Below are positions 28,629 to 38,446 of a stretch of DNA of 64,000 nt, one piece after another. How positions within the stretch are numbered: position 1 is the stretch's first letter; every line of letters starts with the position of its first letter. The notes under the pieces are model-generated. The model saw only the letters and a program-made list of their open reading frames with translations, did no database searches and had not been told where the DNA came from. The DNA comes from Halobacillus aidingensis (GTDB lineage Bacteria; Bacillota; Bacilli; Bacillales; Halobacillaceae). The position numbers were made by a program, and so were the translations under genes. The stretch covers positions 1 to 64,000 of the forward strand of contig NZ_FNIZ01000001.1 in assembly GCF_900104185.1 (NCBI RefSeq), given 5' to 3'.

Positions 28629-29744
28629 ATGAAGGAAATAGCACTGAAGTTAAATGGAGAAATCAGCCGATTAACAAATAAAACGTTTAAGTTTGATGAA
28701 CGTGTAGCAGAAGGCTGGTTTTCTGCTGTCTACTTTTTAAAGACAAGAGATATTGTAGAAAATCACTTACCTGATAATAAAGTAACGATGCAATTCTTTC
28801 AAAAGGATCATGCGGTATTGTGTGGAACCGATGAAGTCATCGCATTGATCCATACGTTCGCCGAGCAACCGGGAGAGCTAGAGATCCATTCTCTGAAAGA
28901 CGGAGATAAAATCAGTCCTTATGAAACAGTTCTTACAGTGACTGGTCCTTATCAGTATTTTGGGTTTTTAGAAGGAATCATTGACGGGATATTAGCGAGA
29001 AGAACCTCTGTCGCTACCAATGTATATAATGTCGTCAAAGCAGCTCGTTCATCCGGCAAGCAGAAGCCAATCATTTTTATGGGGGACCGGGATGATCATT
29101 TCACACAGCAATCCGGCGATGGATATTCTGCTTTTATCGGTGGATCCACGGCACAAGCGACACACGCGATGAATGAATGGTGGGGGAAAGAGGGCATGGG
29201 AACAATGCCTCATGCACTGATCCAGATGTTCAAAGGGGATGTTGTAGCCGCAACGAAAGCCTATCATCAACAATTTCCAGATGACCAGCTGATGGCTCTG
29301 GTTGATTACAACAATGATGTCATTACTGATTCCTTAAAGGTAGCTCGAGAATTTGGTGATGAATTGAAAGGTGTTCGTCTAGATACTTCACGTAACTTGG
29401 TGGATAAATACTTTTTAAGAAATCAGCATCTCATGGGTACTTTTGATCCGAGGGGAGTGAACCCTGAGTTAATTTTTGCCCTCAGACGTGCCTTGGATCA
29501 GGAAGGGTTTAAGCATGTGAAAATTGTAGTCAGCGGCGGATTCACGAAGGAACGAATTCGTGCGTTTGAAGAAAAGAAAGTACCTGTAGATATGTATGGT
29601 GTCGGTGGTAGTTTATTGAAAATAGGAATCGGTTTTACAGGGGATAATGTATTAATCGATGGTGAACCTGAAGCGAAAGAAGGTAGAAGGTACAAACATA
29701 ATCCACGCTTGGAATATGTTGAATATACTGGAGCAGAGGAATGA
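28629..29744 (+). CDS. Nicotinate phosphoribosyltransferase family protein
   Basis: A 371-residue protein of the nicotinate/quinolinate phosphoribosyltransferase fold. Motifs include the NAPRTase-like strand-turn ARRTSVATNVYNVVKAA, GDRDDHFTQQSGDGYSAFIGG, RLDTS and the phosphate-binding VVSGGF ... YGVGGSL. It probably makes NaMN from nicotinate in NAD salvage. It is shorter than classic PncB (about 490 residues) and belongs to the branch found beside sftA/murC in some Bacillaceae. TAAGGAG precedes ATG 28629. Confidence 0.85.
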   Translation: MKEIALKLNGEISRLTNKTFKFDERVAEGWFSAVYFLKTRDIVENHLPDNKVTMQFFQKDHAVLCGTDEVIALIHTFAEQPGELEIHSLKDGDKISPYETVLTVTGPYQYFGFLEGIIDGILARRTSVATNVYNVVKAARSSGKQKPIIFMGDRDDHFTQQSGDGYSAFIGGSTAQATHAMNEWWGKEGMGTMPHALIQMFKGDVVAATKAYHQQFPDDQLMALVDYNNDVITDSLKVAREFGDELKGVRLDTSRNLVDKYFLRNQHLMGTFDPRGVNPELIFALRRALDQEGFKHVKIVVSGGFTKERIRAFEEKKVPVDMYGVGGSLLKIGIGFTGDNVLIDGEPEAKEGRRYKHNPRLEYVEYTGAEE

Positions 29745-29753
29745 TCGCTTGAG

Positions 29754-29790
29754 AAAGGCACGGACATTGGTTGTTTGTGCCTTTTGATTG
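29754..29790 (+). terminator. Terminator after the phosphoribosyltransferase gene
   Basis: An eight-base stem AAAGGCAC/GTGCCTTT with a loop of about 13 bases, followed by TTGATTGG. Moderate strength. Confidence 0.7.
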
Positions 29791-29942
29791 GGTCATATTT
29801 ACTTTTTCTGCAGTCCATTCCGTGATATGATTAGGAAATGCAGATGCGTAGTTTTTTAAGAGTGCAACTTTAAATCGCATATCCATGAATATTACATATA
29901 CTATACTTAAAGTGACCCACTTTATTTTGGAGGTTCTTGTTT

Positions 29943-31238
29943 ATGACAACTTACCATTTCATTGGTATCAAAGGAACAGGAATGAGTTCGCTTGCCCAGA
30001 TTCTTCATGATTCTGGTGAGAAAGTTCAAGGATCAGATGTTGAAAAACGTTTTTTCACTCAAGAAGTTTTAGAATCTAAGAATATAGAAATTTTGCCTTT
30101 CTCAAAGGAAAACATTCAAGAAGGATTGACGATCATTGCTGGAAATGCTTTTAGCGATGATCATGAGGAAATTCAAGAAGCAAAAAAACAGGGATTACCA
30201 TTTTATCGTTATCATGAATTTTTAGGGGAGTGGCTGCAAAACTATACAAGTATTGCAGTGACTGGCGCTCATGGTAAGACCTCTACGACAGGATTATTGG
30301 CCCATGTCTTATCTGAGAACTATCCAACTTCTTATCTTATTGGAGACGGTACAGGTAAGGGTCATGAAAATAGTCAATACTTTGCTTTTGAGGCGTGCGA
30401 ATATCGACGTCACTTCCTTTCGTATGAACCGGATTACGCCATCATGACGAATATTGATTTCGACCACCCTGATTATTTCAGTAGTATTGATGATGTATTC
30501 CAGGCCTTTCAGGAAATGGCGAAACAAGTGAAAAAAGGGATCATTGCTTGCGGGGATGATGAGCATCTCCAACATATTCAAGCAAATGTACCGGTTCTGT
30601 ATTATGGACTGGCAGATACAAATGATTTCCAAGCTCAGAACATAACCGAAACATCAGAAGGAACTTCATTCGATGTTTTCGTCAGAAACAATTATTATGA
30701 TACCTTTACCATTCCACAGTATGGCAATCACACCGTATTGAATGCGTTAAGTGTCATAGCATTATGTCACTATGAAAACATGCAACCAGAGGAAATAAAA
30801 AAGCTTGCTACATTTAAGGGTGTCAAACGGCGGTTTACAGAAAAACAGTGGCATGATCAGATATTAGTAGACGACTATGCCCACCATCCAATCGAAATTA
30901 CCGCTACGATTGAAACGGCTCGTAAAAAGTATAAGGATCGCCCCGTTGTCGCGATTTTTCAGCCTCATACATTCACTAGAACGAAAACGTTCCTTAATGA
31001 ATTTGCAGAAAGTCTGAACGAAGCGGATGAAGTATATCTTTGTGATATCTTCGGCTCTGCAAGAGAAAATGAAGGGAAGTTGACCATCAATCATTTGCAG
31101 GAATTGATACCAGAATCCCGCGTATTACAATTAGAGGAAGTCGAACAACTCTCAGCACATGAAAATGGTGTTCTATTGTTTATGGGAGCAGGAGATATTC
31201 AAAAGTTCCAAGAGGCTTATGAAAAGCAGAACGACTAA
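29943..31238 (+). CDS. murC: UDP-N-acetylmuramate-L-alanine ligase MurC
   Basis: A 431-residue Mur ligase. The N-terminal Rossmann motif is [13 protein letters not shown]. The ATP-binding loop is [12 protein letters not shown] (about 108-119), followed by the central [10 protein letters not shown] and the C-terminal [10 protein letters not shown]. It adds L-alanine to UDP-MurNAc, the first step of the peptidoglycan stem peptide. ATG 29943 is nine bases after GGAGG; TTG 29937 is in frame but too close. Confidence 0.96.
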   Translation: MTTYHFIGIKGTGMSSLAQILHDSGEKVQGSDVEKRFFTQEVLESKNIEILPFSKENIQEGLTIIAGNAFSDDHEEIQEAKKQGLPFYRYHEFLGEWLQNYTSIAVTGAHGKTSTTGLLAHVLSENYPTSYLIGDGTGKGHENSQYFAFEACEYRRHFLSYEPDYAIMTNIDFDHPDYFSSIDDVFQAFQEMAKQVKKGIIACGDDEHLQHIQANVPVLYYGLADTNDFQAQNITETSEGTSFDVFVRNNYYDTFTIPQYGNHTVLNALSVIALCHYENMQPEEIKKLATFKGVKRRFTEKQWHDQILVDDYAHHPIEITATIETARKKYKDRPVVAIFQPHTFTRTKTFLNEFAESLNEADEVYLCDIFGSARENEGKLTINHLQELIPESRVLQLEEVEQLSAHENGVLLFMGAGDIQKFQEAYEKQND

Positions 31239-31241
31239 AAC

Positions 31242-31278
31242 TAACATGCGGCTTAAAAAAGCCGCATGTTTTTTCTTT
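31242..31278 (+). terminator. Terminator after murC
   Basis: A 12-base perfect stem AACATGCGGCTT/AAGCCGCATGTT with an A-rich loop, followed by TTTTCTTTTT. Confidence 0.93.
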
Positions 31279-31297
31279 TTCAATGAGCCTTTTTAAA

Positions 31298-31510
31298 GTG
31301 AATGGTAGGATTGTGGATGACTTGATTTCGGAATAACTAGGGTCTGTATCCATATGACCTCAAGCCTTTTCGAGCTTCGTTCCATGGGCTTATCGCAGCC
31401 CATCCATTCAGCGTAAGTCTCGCAGCTTCCCAACCACCCCCATTTGATGGAGAGGAAAAACGAACCCTGTACTCAAAGGGATATTCTAATTCCTCGATGA
31501 TTTATAAGAG
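31298..31510. repeat. Dispersed palindromic repeat, truncated copy R5
   Basis: A decayed copy that keeps the left end (GGTAGGATTGTGGATGACTTGATTTCGG) and the distal side of the left hairpin (GTCTCGCAGCTTCCCAACCACCCCCATTTGATGGA, then AAACGAACCC). The first half of the hairpin is replaced by unrelated sequence, and there is no right arm or right end. It lies between murC and ytxG on the same strand. Confidence 0.7.
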
Positions 31511-31706
31511 TAAGCATTCTATAATCAGCTGTTTATCATGGTAAGCCTTTGGACGAAAATGAGTCTGCCAGTATTGTAAGCGTTCGGTGGAATGTAATTT
31601 TAATTGTAGGATAAAAGTAAAAGGGAACTTTTTCGAACAAAATATCCGAATGGTGAAGGAATTTGGGGATAGGATAGCGAATAAGTCCATTTATAGTAGC
31701 CACCAC

Positions 31707-31731
31707 GTTTAGAAATGCCCATTTAGGGTAT
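31707..31731 (+). promoter_or_regulatory. Sigma-B-type promoter of ytxGHJ
   Basis: GTTTAG (31707-31712), a 13-base spacer and GGGTAT (31726-31731) fit the general-stress sigma-B consensus (GTTTAA, 12-15 bases, GGGTAT). It is about 45 bases upstream of the ytxG start. B. subtilis ytxGHJ is known to be under sigma-B and sigma-H control, which agrees. The 31511-31706 stretch before it holds nothing I can assign. Confidence 0.75.
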
Positions 31732-31775
31732 AAACTAAACTGTGTTGATTACATAAGAAGGAGTGTGCAGGGGGA

Positions 31776-32195
31776 ATGATTATTATTTTGTACATTGCTG
31801 CATTAATTGCAGCAGTGGCTTTTGCTGTTCTTGTCATATTTTTGGCGAGAACGCTGACGGCCGTGCGCCGTACAATGAACAATGTTGCTGACACACTTGA
31901 AGGTGTGGAAAAGCAAATGGAAGGAATCACCTTAGAGACAACCGAGCTCTTGAATAAAACCAATAAATTGGCTGAAGATGTAGGAGAAAAGTCACAAAAG
32001 TTAAATACTTTAGTTGACGGAGTCAAGGGAATTGGTGACACAGTTCAAGAGTTCAACCAGTCCATTCGATCTGTATCCAAAGGGTTAACCCAGTCAGCCC
32101 ATGAAAACACGGATACAGCAGCTCAAGCCATGAAATGGGGTCAAGTGGCCATCAATTTGTGGAAAAAAGCAAAGAAAGAAGAGACTAAATCTTAA
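31776..32195 (+). CDS. ytxG: General stress protein YtxG (DUF948)
   Basis: A 139-residue DUF948 protein with one N-terminal membrane helix (about residues 1-24) and a long amphipathic coiled-coil region rich in Thr, Glu and Lys. The topology resembles a membrane-anchored helical bundle. It is the first gene of ytxGHJ, 45 bases after a sigma-B-type promoter. The biochemical role is unknown. Confidence 0.88.
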   Translation: MIIILYIAALIAAVAFAVLVIFLARTLTAVRRTMNNVADTLEGVEKQMEGITLETTELLNKTNKLAEDVGEKSQKLNTLVDGVKGIGDTVQEFNQSIRSVSKGLTQSAHENTDTAAQAMKWGQVAINLWKKAKKEETKS

Positions 32196-32209
32196 GGAGG
32201 AATTCGGTT

Positions 32210-32632
32210 ATGAGTCAACAAAATCAACAAAATGGTAATGGAAGAGATTTCGTACTAGGTTCCTTAATTGGTGGACTCGTAGGAGCTGCCGTAGCCCTAC
32301 TTTTTGCACCAAAGTCTGGTCGTGAACTTAGGGAAAATATCAATAGCAATTCCAGTGAATGGAAAGAGCGTGCTGGTGAATGGAAAGACGTCGCTTATGA
32401 AAAAAGTGGCGTATGGAAAGATAAAGCTGTAGAGTCTTCTTCTCAACTTTCTAAAAACGTAACAGAAAAATCCCAGCAGTTCAGTGGAGCTGTGAAAGAT
32501 AAAGTGAAGAACTTCCGTTCGAATGAAGAAGATGAAGCTGAAAAAGCAGCTCAAGAAGTGGCAGAAGCCATTGAAGAAGCTGCACAAGAGCTTGAAAAAC
32601 AACAAGATTCCACGACATCATCTAATTTATAA
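32210..32632 (+). CDS. ytxH: General stress protein YtxH
   Basis: A 140-residue YtxH-family protein. A polar Gln/Asn-rich start is followed by one glycine-rich membrane span (GSLIGGLVGAAVALLFAPKSG, about 17-37) and a helical tail of short WKERAGEWKD-type repeats, ending in an acidic Glu/Ala segment. RBS AAGGAGGAA. It is 14 bases after ytxG and cotranscribed with it. Function unknown; stress-induced in B. subtilis. Confidence 0.9.
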   Translation: MSQQNQQNGNGRDFVLGSLIGGLVGAAVALLFAPKSGRELRENINSNSSEWKERAGEWKDVAYEKSGVWKDKAVESSSQLSKNVTEKSQQFSGAVKDKVKNFRSNEEDEAEKAAQEVAEAIEEAAQELEKQQDSTTSSNL

Positions 32633-32640
32633 TGAAAAAT

Positions 32641-32676
32641 GAGATGGAGGTTGAACATTCAACCTCCATCTTTTCT
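32641..32676 (+). terminator. Hairpin terminator/attenuator between ytxH and ytxJ
   Basis: A 14-base perfect stem AGATGGAGGTTGAA and complement with a two-base loop, followed by TTTTC. It lies inside the presumed operon, so it may reduce ytxJ expression or protect the ytxGH message from decay. Confidence 0.8.
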
Positions 32677-32693
32677 GTTGAGGAGGAATAAAC

Positions 32694-33011
32694 GTGAAAC
32701 AAGAAGTAATTAAAAATAAAGAGGAATTTATCAACATCGTAGAAGCATATAAAGAGTTTTTCTTATTGAAGCATAGTTTAACTTGCCCAATCAGTGCAGC
32801 TGCTCATCAGCAGTTTGAGCGTTTTGCTGAAGAAACATCGGTTCCGTGCTTCATCCTTTATGTACAGGAATCAAGAGAGTTATCCAGCCATATTGCTGAA
32901 TACACAGGAATTCGTCATGAGTCTCCTCAGGTCATTCAGTTCCAAGAAGGAGAAGCTGTTTGGCATGACAGTCATTCGGCCATTACTAAAGAAAGATTAT
33001 TGGAAGTTTAA
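32694..33011 (+). CDS. ytxJ: Bacillithiol-system redox-active protein YtxJ
   Basis: A 105-residue thioredoxin-fold protein with a single active-site cysteine in the monothiol motif KHSLTCPIS (Cys about residue 31), as in YtxJ. YtxJ proteins are proposed bacilliredoxin-like partners of bacillithiol. It has a second cysteine in VPCFILYV. The RBS GAGGAGGAA precedes ATG 32694. It closes the ytxGHJ operon. Confidence 0.88.
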   Translation: MKQEVIKNKEEFINIVEAYKEFFLLKHSLTCPISAAAHQQFERFAEETSVPCFILYVQESRELSSHIAEYTGIRHESPQVIQFQEGEAVWHDSHSAITKERLLEV

Positions 33012-33017
33012 CTTCGT

Positions 33018-33048
33018 CAAGGCCTGTAAAAAAGCAGGCCTTTTTTTG
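33018..33048 (+). terminator. Terminator of ytxGHJ
   Basis: Stem AAGGCCTG/CAGGCCTT with an eight-base A-rich loop, followed by TTTTTG. Confidence 0.92.
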
Positions 33049-33215
33049 TTTAGGACAATACGTTGGATGAAGGTTTGGCAAACTTTTGTGAAAGAATTTC
33101 ATGAAAACCTTTTCTAGGGGTGACAACTGTCGAAATATTAGCTATAATTGTCCCTAATTATTTAAAGTATTCATCCATTTCATCACACAAAATTCTTGGT
33201 AGGGGGACGAACATA

Positions 33216-34274
33216 ATGAGTAATCAAAATCTTGACCAGTTACGTAGCCAATTAGATGAGGTTAATTTACAGCTTCTGAATTTAATCAATAAACGCGGTG
33301 ATCTGGTAAAGGAAATTGGTCAAATCAAAGAGCAGCAAGGGATGAACCGCTTTGACCCTGTGAGGGAAAGAGCAATGCTCAATCAATTATCTCAACATAA
33401 TAAGGGTCCTTTCGAGGATTCAACAATCGTTCACTTATTCAAAGAAATTTTCAAAGCAGCCCTGGAGCTGCAAGAAGATGATCACAGGAAAGCCCTGCTT
33501 GTATCACGGAAGAAGAAACCTGAAGACACCGTTGTAGAAATCAAAGGAGAAAAGGTCGGCAATGGAGCTCCTTCGTTCATCATGGGTCCTTGTTCCGTAG
33601 AAAGTTATGAACAAGTATCAACGGTTGCAAAAGCTGTGAAAGATGAAGGGCTTAAACTATTGCGTGGAGGTGCATTTAAACCGAGAACGTCGCCTTACGA
33701 CTTCCAGGGGCTGGGTATCGAAGGTTTGAAAATGCTCAAGCAGGCAGCAGACGAACAAGATTTGGCTGTTGTCAGTGAAATCGTAAACCCTGCGGATCTT
33801 GAAGAAGCTCTGGATTACTTGGATGTCATTCAGATTGGTGCCCGTAACATGCAAAACTTTGAACTTCTGAAAGCGGCAGGTTCTGTTAATAAGCCGGTAC
33901 TACTAAAAAGAGGAATGTCTGCTACAATTTCTGAGTTCATCAATGCAGCGGAATACATCATTTCAAGAGGGAACCAGGATATCATCCTTTGTGAACGTGG
34001 CATTCGAACGTATGAAAAAGCGACGAGAAACACCCTTGATATCTCTGCTGTACCCATTTTAAAACAAGAAACTCACTTGCCTGTCATGGTGGATGTTACA
34101 CACTCTACCGGACGCCGTGATCTATTACTACCTGCTGCGAAAGCCGCTCTAGCCATTGGTGCTGATGGAGTCATGGCAGAAGTTCATCCAGATCCAGCAG
34201 TAGCCCTGTCCGACTCAGCACAACAGATGGATATCCCTACGTTCCATGCTTTCATGGAAGAGTTAAAAAAATAA
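33216..34274 (+). CDS. aroA: Bifunctional chorismate mutase / DAHP synthase AroA
   Basis: A 352-residue fusion enzyme. The N-terminal chorismate mutase domain of the AroQ type (about 1-85, [23 protein letters not shown]) is followed by a class I DAHP synthase (about 105-352) with [24 protein letters not shown] and the DVTHSTGRR block. In Bacillus the mutase domain gives feedback control of the first shikimate-pathway step. ATG 33216 is fixed by AGGGGG eight bases upstream; the frame is open from 33120, but that part is non-coding. It sits upstream of ccpA as in B. subtilis. Confidence 0.95.
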   Translation: MSNQNLDQLRSQLDEVNLQLLNLINKRGDLVKEIGQIKEQQGMNRFDPVRERAMLNQLSQHNKGPFEDSTIVHLFKEIFKAALELQEDDHRKALLVSRKKKPEDTVVEIKGEKVGNGAPSFIMGPCSVESYEQVSTVAKAVKDEGLKLLRGGAFKPRTSPYDFQGLGIEGLKMLKQAADEQDLAVVSEIVNPADLEEALDYLDVIQIGARNMQNFELLKAAGSVNKPVLLKRGMSATISEFINAAEYIISRGNQDIILCERGIRTYEKATRNTLDISAVPILKQETHLPVMVDVTHSTGRRDLLLPAAKAALAIGADGVMAEVHPDPAVALSDSAQQMDIPTFHAFMEELKK

Positions 34275-34321
34275 ATAAAGGCCCATATGTCATGGGCGCT
34301 AAGTTATGGAGCAATTGAGAG

Positions 34322-34358
34322 AAAAAGTTAGGCTGGTCAGCTAGCCTAACTTTTTTGT
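34322..34358 (+). terminator. Terminator after aroA
   Basis: Stem AAAAAGTTAGGCT with AGCCTAACTTTTTT around an eight-base loop, ending in T6. A smaller hairpin (GCCCAT/ATGGGC) lies just before it at about 34281-34297. Confidence 0.92.
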
Positions 34359-34426
34359 GTTTTCCGACTCCCATGTTGACTAATCGATGGAAATCTCAAG
34401 ATCTGAGGTTACCTTTATCTTATTCA

Positions 34427-34455
34427 TTTGCAGCGAAACGGCTATCCGTTATAAT
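34427..34455 (+). promoter_or_regulatory. Sigma-A-like promoter of ccpA
   Basis: -35 TTTGCA (34427-34432), a 17-base spacer and -10 TATAAT (34450-34455), about 115 bases upstream of ccpA. A second TATAAT at 34464-34469 lacks a good -35. Confidence 0.6.
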
Positions 34456-34571
34456 AATTAGGGTATAATAATACAGAGAAAAGCTGCGAATATTGCGCGG
34501 GTAAGCGATTTATCGTATGATTATCCTATTGAACAAAATGAACGATTGGAATTGACGAAGGAGGATGCATG

Positions 34572-35570
34572 ATGAATGTAACAATATATGATGTAGCAAG
34601 AGAGGCTAATGTATCGATGGCGACGGTATCAAGGGTTGTGAATGGGAACCCGAATGTGAAACCGGCGACTCGGAAGAAAGTACATGACGCCATAGAAAGA
34701 CTAGGGTATCGACCAAACGCTGTCGCTCGTGGATTAGCAAGCAAGAAAACGACAACCGTCGGAGTGATCATTCCTGATATCTCCAGTATTTTCTTTGCTG
34801 AACTCGCGCGCGGAATTGAAGATATCGCAACCATGTACAATTACAATATTATTCTGAGTAACTCTGATCAGAATAAAGATAAAGAACTTCATTTGATCAA
34901 TGCCATGTTAGGAAAACAAGTGGATGGACTGATCTTCATGGGCGGAGATATTACTGAAGATCATATCCGTGAATTCAAAACTTCATCTGTCCCGATTGCA
35001 CTGGCTGCAACGGTGGATGAGACAAAAGAAACTCCATCCGTAAATATTAATTATGAAGAAGCTGCATATGATGCAACGAAGGTGCTGCTTGAGAATAACA
35101 AACAAATCGCTTTTGTTTCAGGACCTGAAAATACGGTCATTAATACTGAAAAAGTAGAAGGCTTTAAACGTGCCATGAAGGAAAGTGGCGAGGACCAGCC
35201 GGAAAAATGGATGGTTACGGGTGATTACTCTTATGATTCTGGGCTCGAAGCTTTAGAACAGATCGTGGAGATGGACAACCAGCCAACTGCTATTTTCGTT
35301 TCTTCCGATGAAATGGCTCTTGGTGTCATACACGGGGCACAAGACCGCGGCATTCGTGTTCCAGAGGACATGGAGGTCTTTGGCTTTGATAACACCCGTC
35401 TAGCCACGATGGTACGTCCAACGCTTTCTACAGTGGTGCAACCAATGTATGATATTGGTGCGGTGGCCATGCGTCTTCTTACGAAATTCATGAATAAAGA
35501 AGAAGTGGAAGAACAGAACGTCATTTTGCCACATAGAATTATCGAAAGAAACTCAACTCAGCAAAAATAG
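34572..35570 (+). CDS. ccpA: Catabolite control protein A, CcpA
   Basis: A 332-residue LacI/GalR-family regulator. An N-terminal helix-turn-helix and hinge ([22 protein letters not shown], then [13 protein letters not shown]) is followed by a periplasmic-binding-like core. CcpA with HPr-Ser46-P binds cre sites to repress or activate carbon-metabolism genes. Two cre-like sites are seen in this window, at 14630-14644 and 59218-59232. ATG 34572 is seven bases after AAGGAGG; the adjacent ATG at 34569 is also possible. It is followed directly by motPS, as in B. subtilis. Confidence 0.96.
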   Translation: MNVTIYDVAREANVSMATVSRVVNGNPNVKPATRKKVHDAIERLGYRPNAVARGLASKKTTTVGVIIPDISSIFFAELARGIEDIATMYNYNIILSNSDQNKDKELHLINAMLGKQVDGLIFMGGDITEDHIREFKTSSVPIALAATVDETKETPSVNINYEEAAYDATKVLLENNKQIAFVSGPENTVINTEKVEGFKRAMKESGEDQPEKWMVTGDYSYDSGLEALEQIVEMDNQPTAIFVSSDEMALGVIHGAQDRGIRVPEDMEVFGFDNTRLATMVRPTLSTVVQPMYDIGAVAMRLLTKFMNKEEVEEQNVILPHRIIERNSTQQK

Positions 35571-35621
35571 TACCGATATATGTACTATAAGGTACTTGTT
35601 CGAAACTGAGGAGAGAGTGGA

Positions 35622-36449
35622 ATGACAAAAAAAGATTTATTGACTCCCATCGGAATCACGGTTGGTTTTGCCATGGTCATGTTTGGGATCATGGCAAACG
35701 CCGGGTTCGGAGGGTTTAAGTCGTTTATTCAAGTGTCTTCGATCTTTATCGTTCTTGGGGGGCTTGCAGCAGCAATTCTAGTAAACTTCAATTTGAGTGA
35801 AGTAAAGCTGACGCTCCGTGTGACCAAAGAGGCTTTTAAAACGAGTGACATGAATTTAAGAGAATTGATTTCTTTGTTCGTGAGCTTATCTGAGAAAGCA
35901 AGGAGAGAAGGTTTACTTGCTCTTGAGACAGAACTGGAAGAAGTGGAAGATCCTTTTATTAAGAAGGGAATTCTTCTTGCTGTAGATGGAATTGAACCAG
36001 AGGTCATCAACGACATTATGAAAGCTGAAATCGTGGCCGTTGAGGAGCGTCATCAAAGAGGCAGAGCAATCATTGAGAAAGCAGGGGAGTATGCACCTGC
36101 TTGGGGAATGATTGGGACACTAATCGGACTTGTTCTCATGTTACAAAGCTTATCCAACCCTGCAACTCTTGGCCCTCAAATGGCTGTAGCACTGCTCACT
36201 ACTTTTTACGGTACATTGCTTGCCAACCTCGTCTTTATCCCTTTGGCTGGTAAGCTTGAAAACAAAACTTATGAAGAAATATTCATAAAACAAATCATTA
36301 TTGAAGGTGTCATTGGAGTTCAGTCTGGGCAAAACCCTAAAATCTTAGAAGAGAAACTGAGCGCATTTTTATCTGAAAGTGATAAAAAAGTAGAAGAAAA
36401 GGAACAACAAGAGGAAGATACATTAGGAGCTACGGCTAATGAATCTTAA
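35622..36449 (+). CDS. motP: Flagellar motor stator protein MotP
   Basis: A 275-residue MotA/MotP-type stator subunit with four predicted membrane helices: two at the N-terminus and two around AWGMIGTLIGLVLML and MAVALLTTFYGTLLANLVF. It forms the ion channel with MotS. In Bacillus, MotPS is the sodium-driven stator, suited to saline or alkaline settings. The C-terminal tail is very acidic (KVEEKEQQEED). It follows ccpA by 51 bases and overlaps motS by 11. Confidence 0.92.
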   Translation: MTKKDLLTPIGITVGFAMVMFGIMANAGFGGFKSFIQVSSIFIVLGGLAAAILVNFNLSEVKLTLRVTKEAFKTSDMNLRELISLFVSLSEKARREGLLALETELEEVEDPFIKKGILLAVDGIEPEVINDIMKAEIVAVEERHQRGRAIIEKAGEYAPAWGMIGTLIGLVLMLQSLSNPATLGPQMAVALLTTFYGTLLANLVFIPLAGKLENKTYEEIFIKQIIIEGVIGVQSGQNPKILEEKLSAFLSESDKKVEEKEQQEEDTLGATANES

Positions 36450-37224
36450 GCGAAGAAAGGATAAAAAGAAAGGTGCACCTAAATGGATGACTACATATGC
36501 GGATATGATCACATTGGTGCTCGTGTTTTTCATTCTTTTATTCTCCATGTCTCAAATTAACCTAGTGAAATTTGAAGCCATAGCAGAGTCCTTTCGTAAT
36601 CGGATGATTTTTGATTTTTATCCATCGGCTATTGAGAGCGACTATCCTACAGAACAGACGAAGATTCAAGAAAATGGGGAGAAAAATAATGAGTTTGAAG
36701 ACCCCACACAAAACCCGGATCATGTGGCATCTAATGAGGCTGAGCAGACGGAAGATCTTGAAGAATTAAAAAAAGAAGTTGATGAATACTTAAAGGAAAA
36801 CGAACTCAGTGACATCATTGCTGCCACTCAAACAGAGCGGGGTGTCGTACTGGTATTAGAAGAACAATTGCTGTTTGAAACGAGCCGTGCTGAAATTCTG
36901 GATGGGGCGAAACCTTTTTTGACGAAAGTCGGGACACTGTTAACGAACATTCCTAATTTCGTGAAAGTGGAGGGTCATACCGATAACCGTCAGATCAACA
37001 CTTATCGTTATCCTTCAAATTGGGAGTTATCTGGTGCTAGAGCAAGCAGCGTCATACGCTATATCATTGCCAATACGGAAGGCTTAGATGCCAAACGTTT
37101 TACTGCCGTCGCTTATGGGGACACAAGACCGGTAGCACCGAATGATTCGGAAGAGAATTGGAGTAAAAACCGGAGAGTGGAAATTGTGATTCTTGATCCG
37201 GATTATGAAAGCTCCTCTACTTAA
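36439..37224 (+). CDS. motS: Flagellar motor stator protein MotS
   Basis: A 261-residue MotB/MotS-type stator. A basic N-terminus is followed by one membrane helix with the ion-binding aspartate D22 in TYADMITLVLVFFILLF, an acidic plug/linker (about 60-115) and an OmpA-like peptidoglycan-binding domain (VEGHTDNR ... NWELSGARASSVIRY). It anchors the stator to the wall. The start overlaps motP, indicating coupled translation in a ccpA-motP-motS transcript. Confidence 0.92.
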   Translation: MNLKRRKDKKKGAPKWMTTYADMITLVLVFFILLFSMSQINLVKFEAIAESFRNRMIFDFYPSAIESDYPTEQTKIQENGEKNNEFEDPTQNPDHVASNEAEQTEDLEELKKEVDEYLKENELSDIIAATQTERGVVLVLEEQLLFETSRAEILDGAKPFLTKVGTLLTNIPNFVKVEGHTDNRQINTYRYPSNWELSGARASSVIRYIIANTEGLDAKRFTAVAYGDTRPVAPNDSEENWSKNRRVEIVILDPDYESSST

Positions 37225-37274
37225 TAAAGAAGCCACTACTGAAAAGAGTCTCTTAGTAGTGGCTTCTTTATTAT
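37222..37274 (+). terminator. Bidirectional terminator between motS and acuC
   Basis: A long stem (AATAAAGAAGCCACTACT with its complement ending GTGGCTTCTTTATT) around a loop of about 14 bases. It serves convergent motS and acuC. Confidence 0.93.
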
Positions 37275-38446
37275 TACATAGAATTGAATTTTTTTTGATT
37301 GTGGATTAGTTGTAAGGCTTTGGCCAACACTTTTTTGTTTTTTTCCGTTATTTCTTCCCGGCGTGGAATTGGCTTGAAAGCATCAGGTGGATCATGCCAT
37401 GTTTCCATCAAGTTCACAGGCGCTTCCTTTTGCCATTTTTGAACCCATTCCACTGGTAAGGAACCTCGGAAAGGGGTTTGATCGCTCATTACTTTCCAAA
37501 TTTGTGCCCACGCACGTGGGACCACTCTCCAGATGTCATATCCGCCACCTCCGAGAGCAATCCATTTCCCTTCACAATATTCGTGAGCGAGTTCATGAGC
37601 TAATTTGGGAATGGCTTCGTAAATTTTCATTGTGGAGCATAAATGAGTTAAAGGATCAAAATGGTGGGCATCCGCACCATTTTGTGTAAGAATGACATCC
37701 GGTTTGAAAAAATCGACAATTTCTCTGAAAGCGGATTCATAAACACTTAAAAAAGATTCATCTTCTGTAAAAGCATCGATTGGTATATTGAATGAGTAGC
37801 CGTAGCCTTCTTTTAATCCACGTTCATTCACGTTTCCAGTGCCTGGAAAGAGGTATCGCCCTGTTTCATGAATGGAAAAAGTGCATACGTCCGGGTCATC
37901 ATAAAATGCCCACTGCACACCATCCCCATGGTGCGCATCGGTATCCACATACAGGACTTTAGCCTTGTACTTTTCTCGTATATATTTAATCCCAACGGCT
38001 CCATCGTTATAGATGCAAAATCCAGAAGCTTTACGTTCAAAACCGTGGTGCAAGCCACCGCCAAGGTTCAATGCGTGCTGCACGTTTCCATCCATTACTG
38101 CATCTATTGCAGATAATGTACTCCCGACAAGCAACTGAGACGCTTTATGCATGCCTTTGAAAATCGGAGTATCTTCGGTACCTATCCCATACTCCATACC
38201 TTCATCTTCTGTCAATAACCCTTGCCCTGCTTTTTTGACAGCTTCGATATACTTTTTACTGTGCGCCAGCGACAATTCTTCTTCTGTAGCCAATCGTGGA
38301 GCAATAATGTCCTTTTCAGATAACGCACCTGCAGCTTCTAACAATTCTTTTGTCATTACCACACGCATTTGATTGAAAGGATGATCGTCTCGAAAGCGGT
38401 ATGTCGTAAATTCTTCGGAATACACAAATCCAGCATGACACGTCAT
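37274..38446 (-). CDS. acuC: Acetoin utilization protein AcuC, class I deacetylase family
   Basis: A 390-residue zinc deacetylase of the histone-deacetylase superfamily. The catalytic/zinc motifs are present: GGGLHHGF, YVDTDAHHGDGVQ, QNGADAHHFDP and a C-terminal ALGGGGYD. In B. subtilis AcuC removes the acetyl group that AcuA places on acetyl-CoA synthetase. The start is ATG 38446, which overlaps the acuB stop (ATGA), so translation is coupled. An in-frame ATG at 38473 lies inside acuB. Confidence 0.93.
   Translation of the reverse strand: MTCHAGFVYSEEFTTYRFRDDHPFNQMRVVMTKELLEAAGALSEKDIIAPRLATEEELSLAHSKKYIEAVKKAGQGLLTEDEGMEYGIGTEDTPIFKGMHKASQLLVGSTLSAIDAVMDGNVQHALNLGGGLHHGFERKASGFCIYNDGAVGIKYIREKYKAKVLYVDTDAHHGDGVQWAFYDDPDVCTFSIHETGRYLFPGTGNVNERGLKEGYGYSFNIPIDAFTEDESFLSVYESAFREIVDFFKPDVILTQNGADAHHFDPLTHLCSTMKIYEAIPKLAHELAHEYCEGKWIALGGGGYDIWRVVPRAWAQIWKVMSDQTPFRGSLPVEWVQKWQKEAPVNLMETWHDPPDAFKPIPRREEITEKNKKVLAKALQLIHNQKKFNSM

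Noticed and set aside
31502-31690. 62-residue minus-strand ORF between repeat R5 and ytxG
   Set aside because: No ribosome site or terminator and no recognisable family. It may be a gene remnant, but the evidence is too thin to list.
34495-34512. cre-like sequence GGGTAAGCGATTTATCG upstream of ccpA
   Set aside because: It departs from the cre consensus at several fixed positions and has no clear position relative to the predicted promoter.
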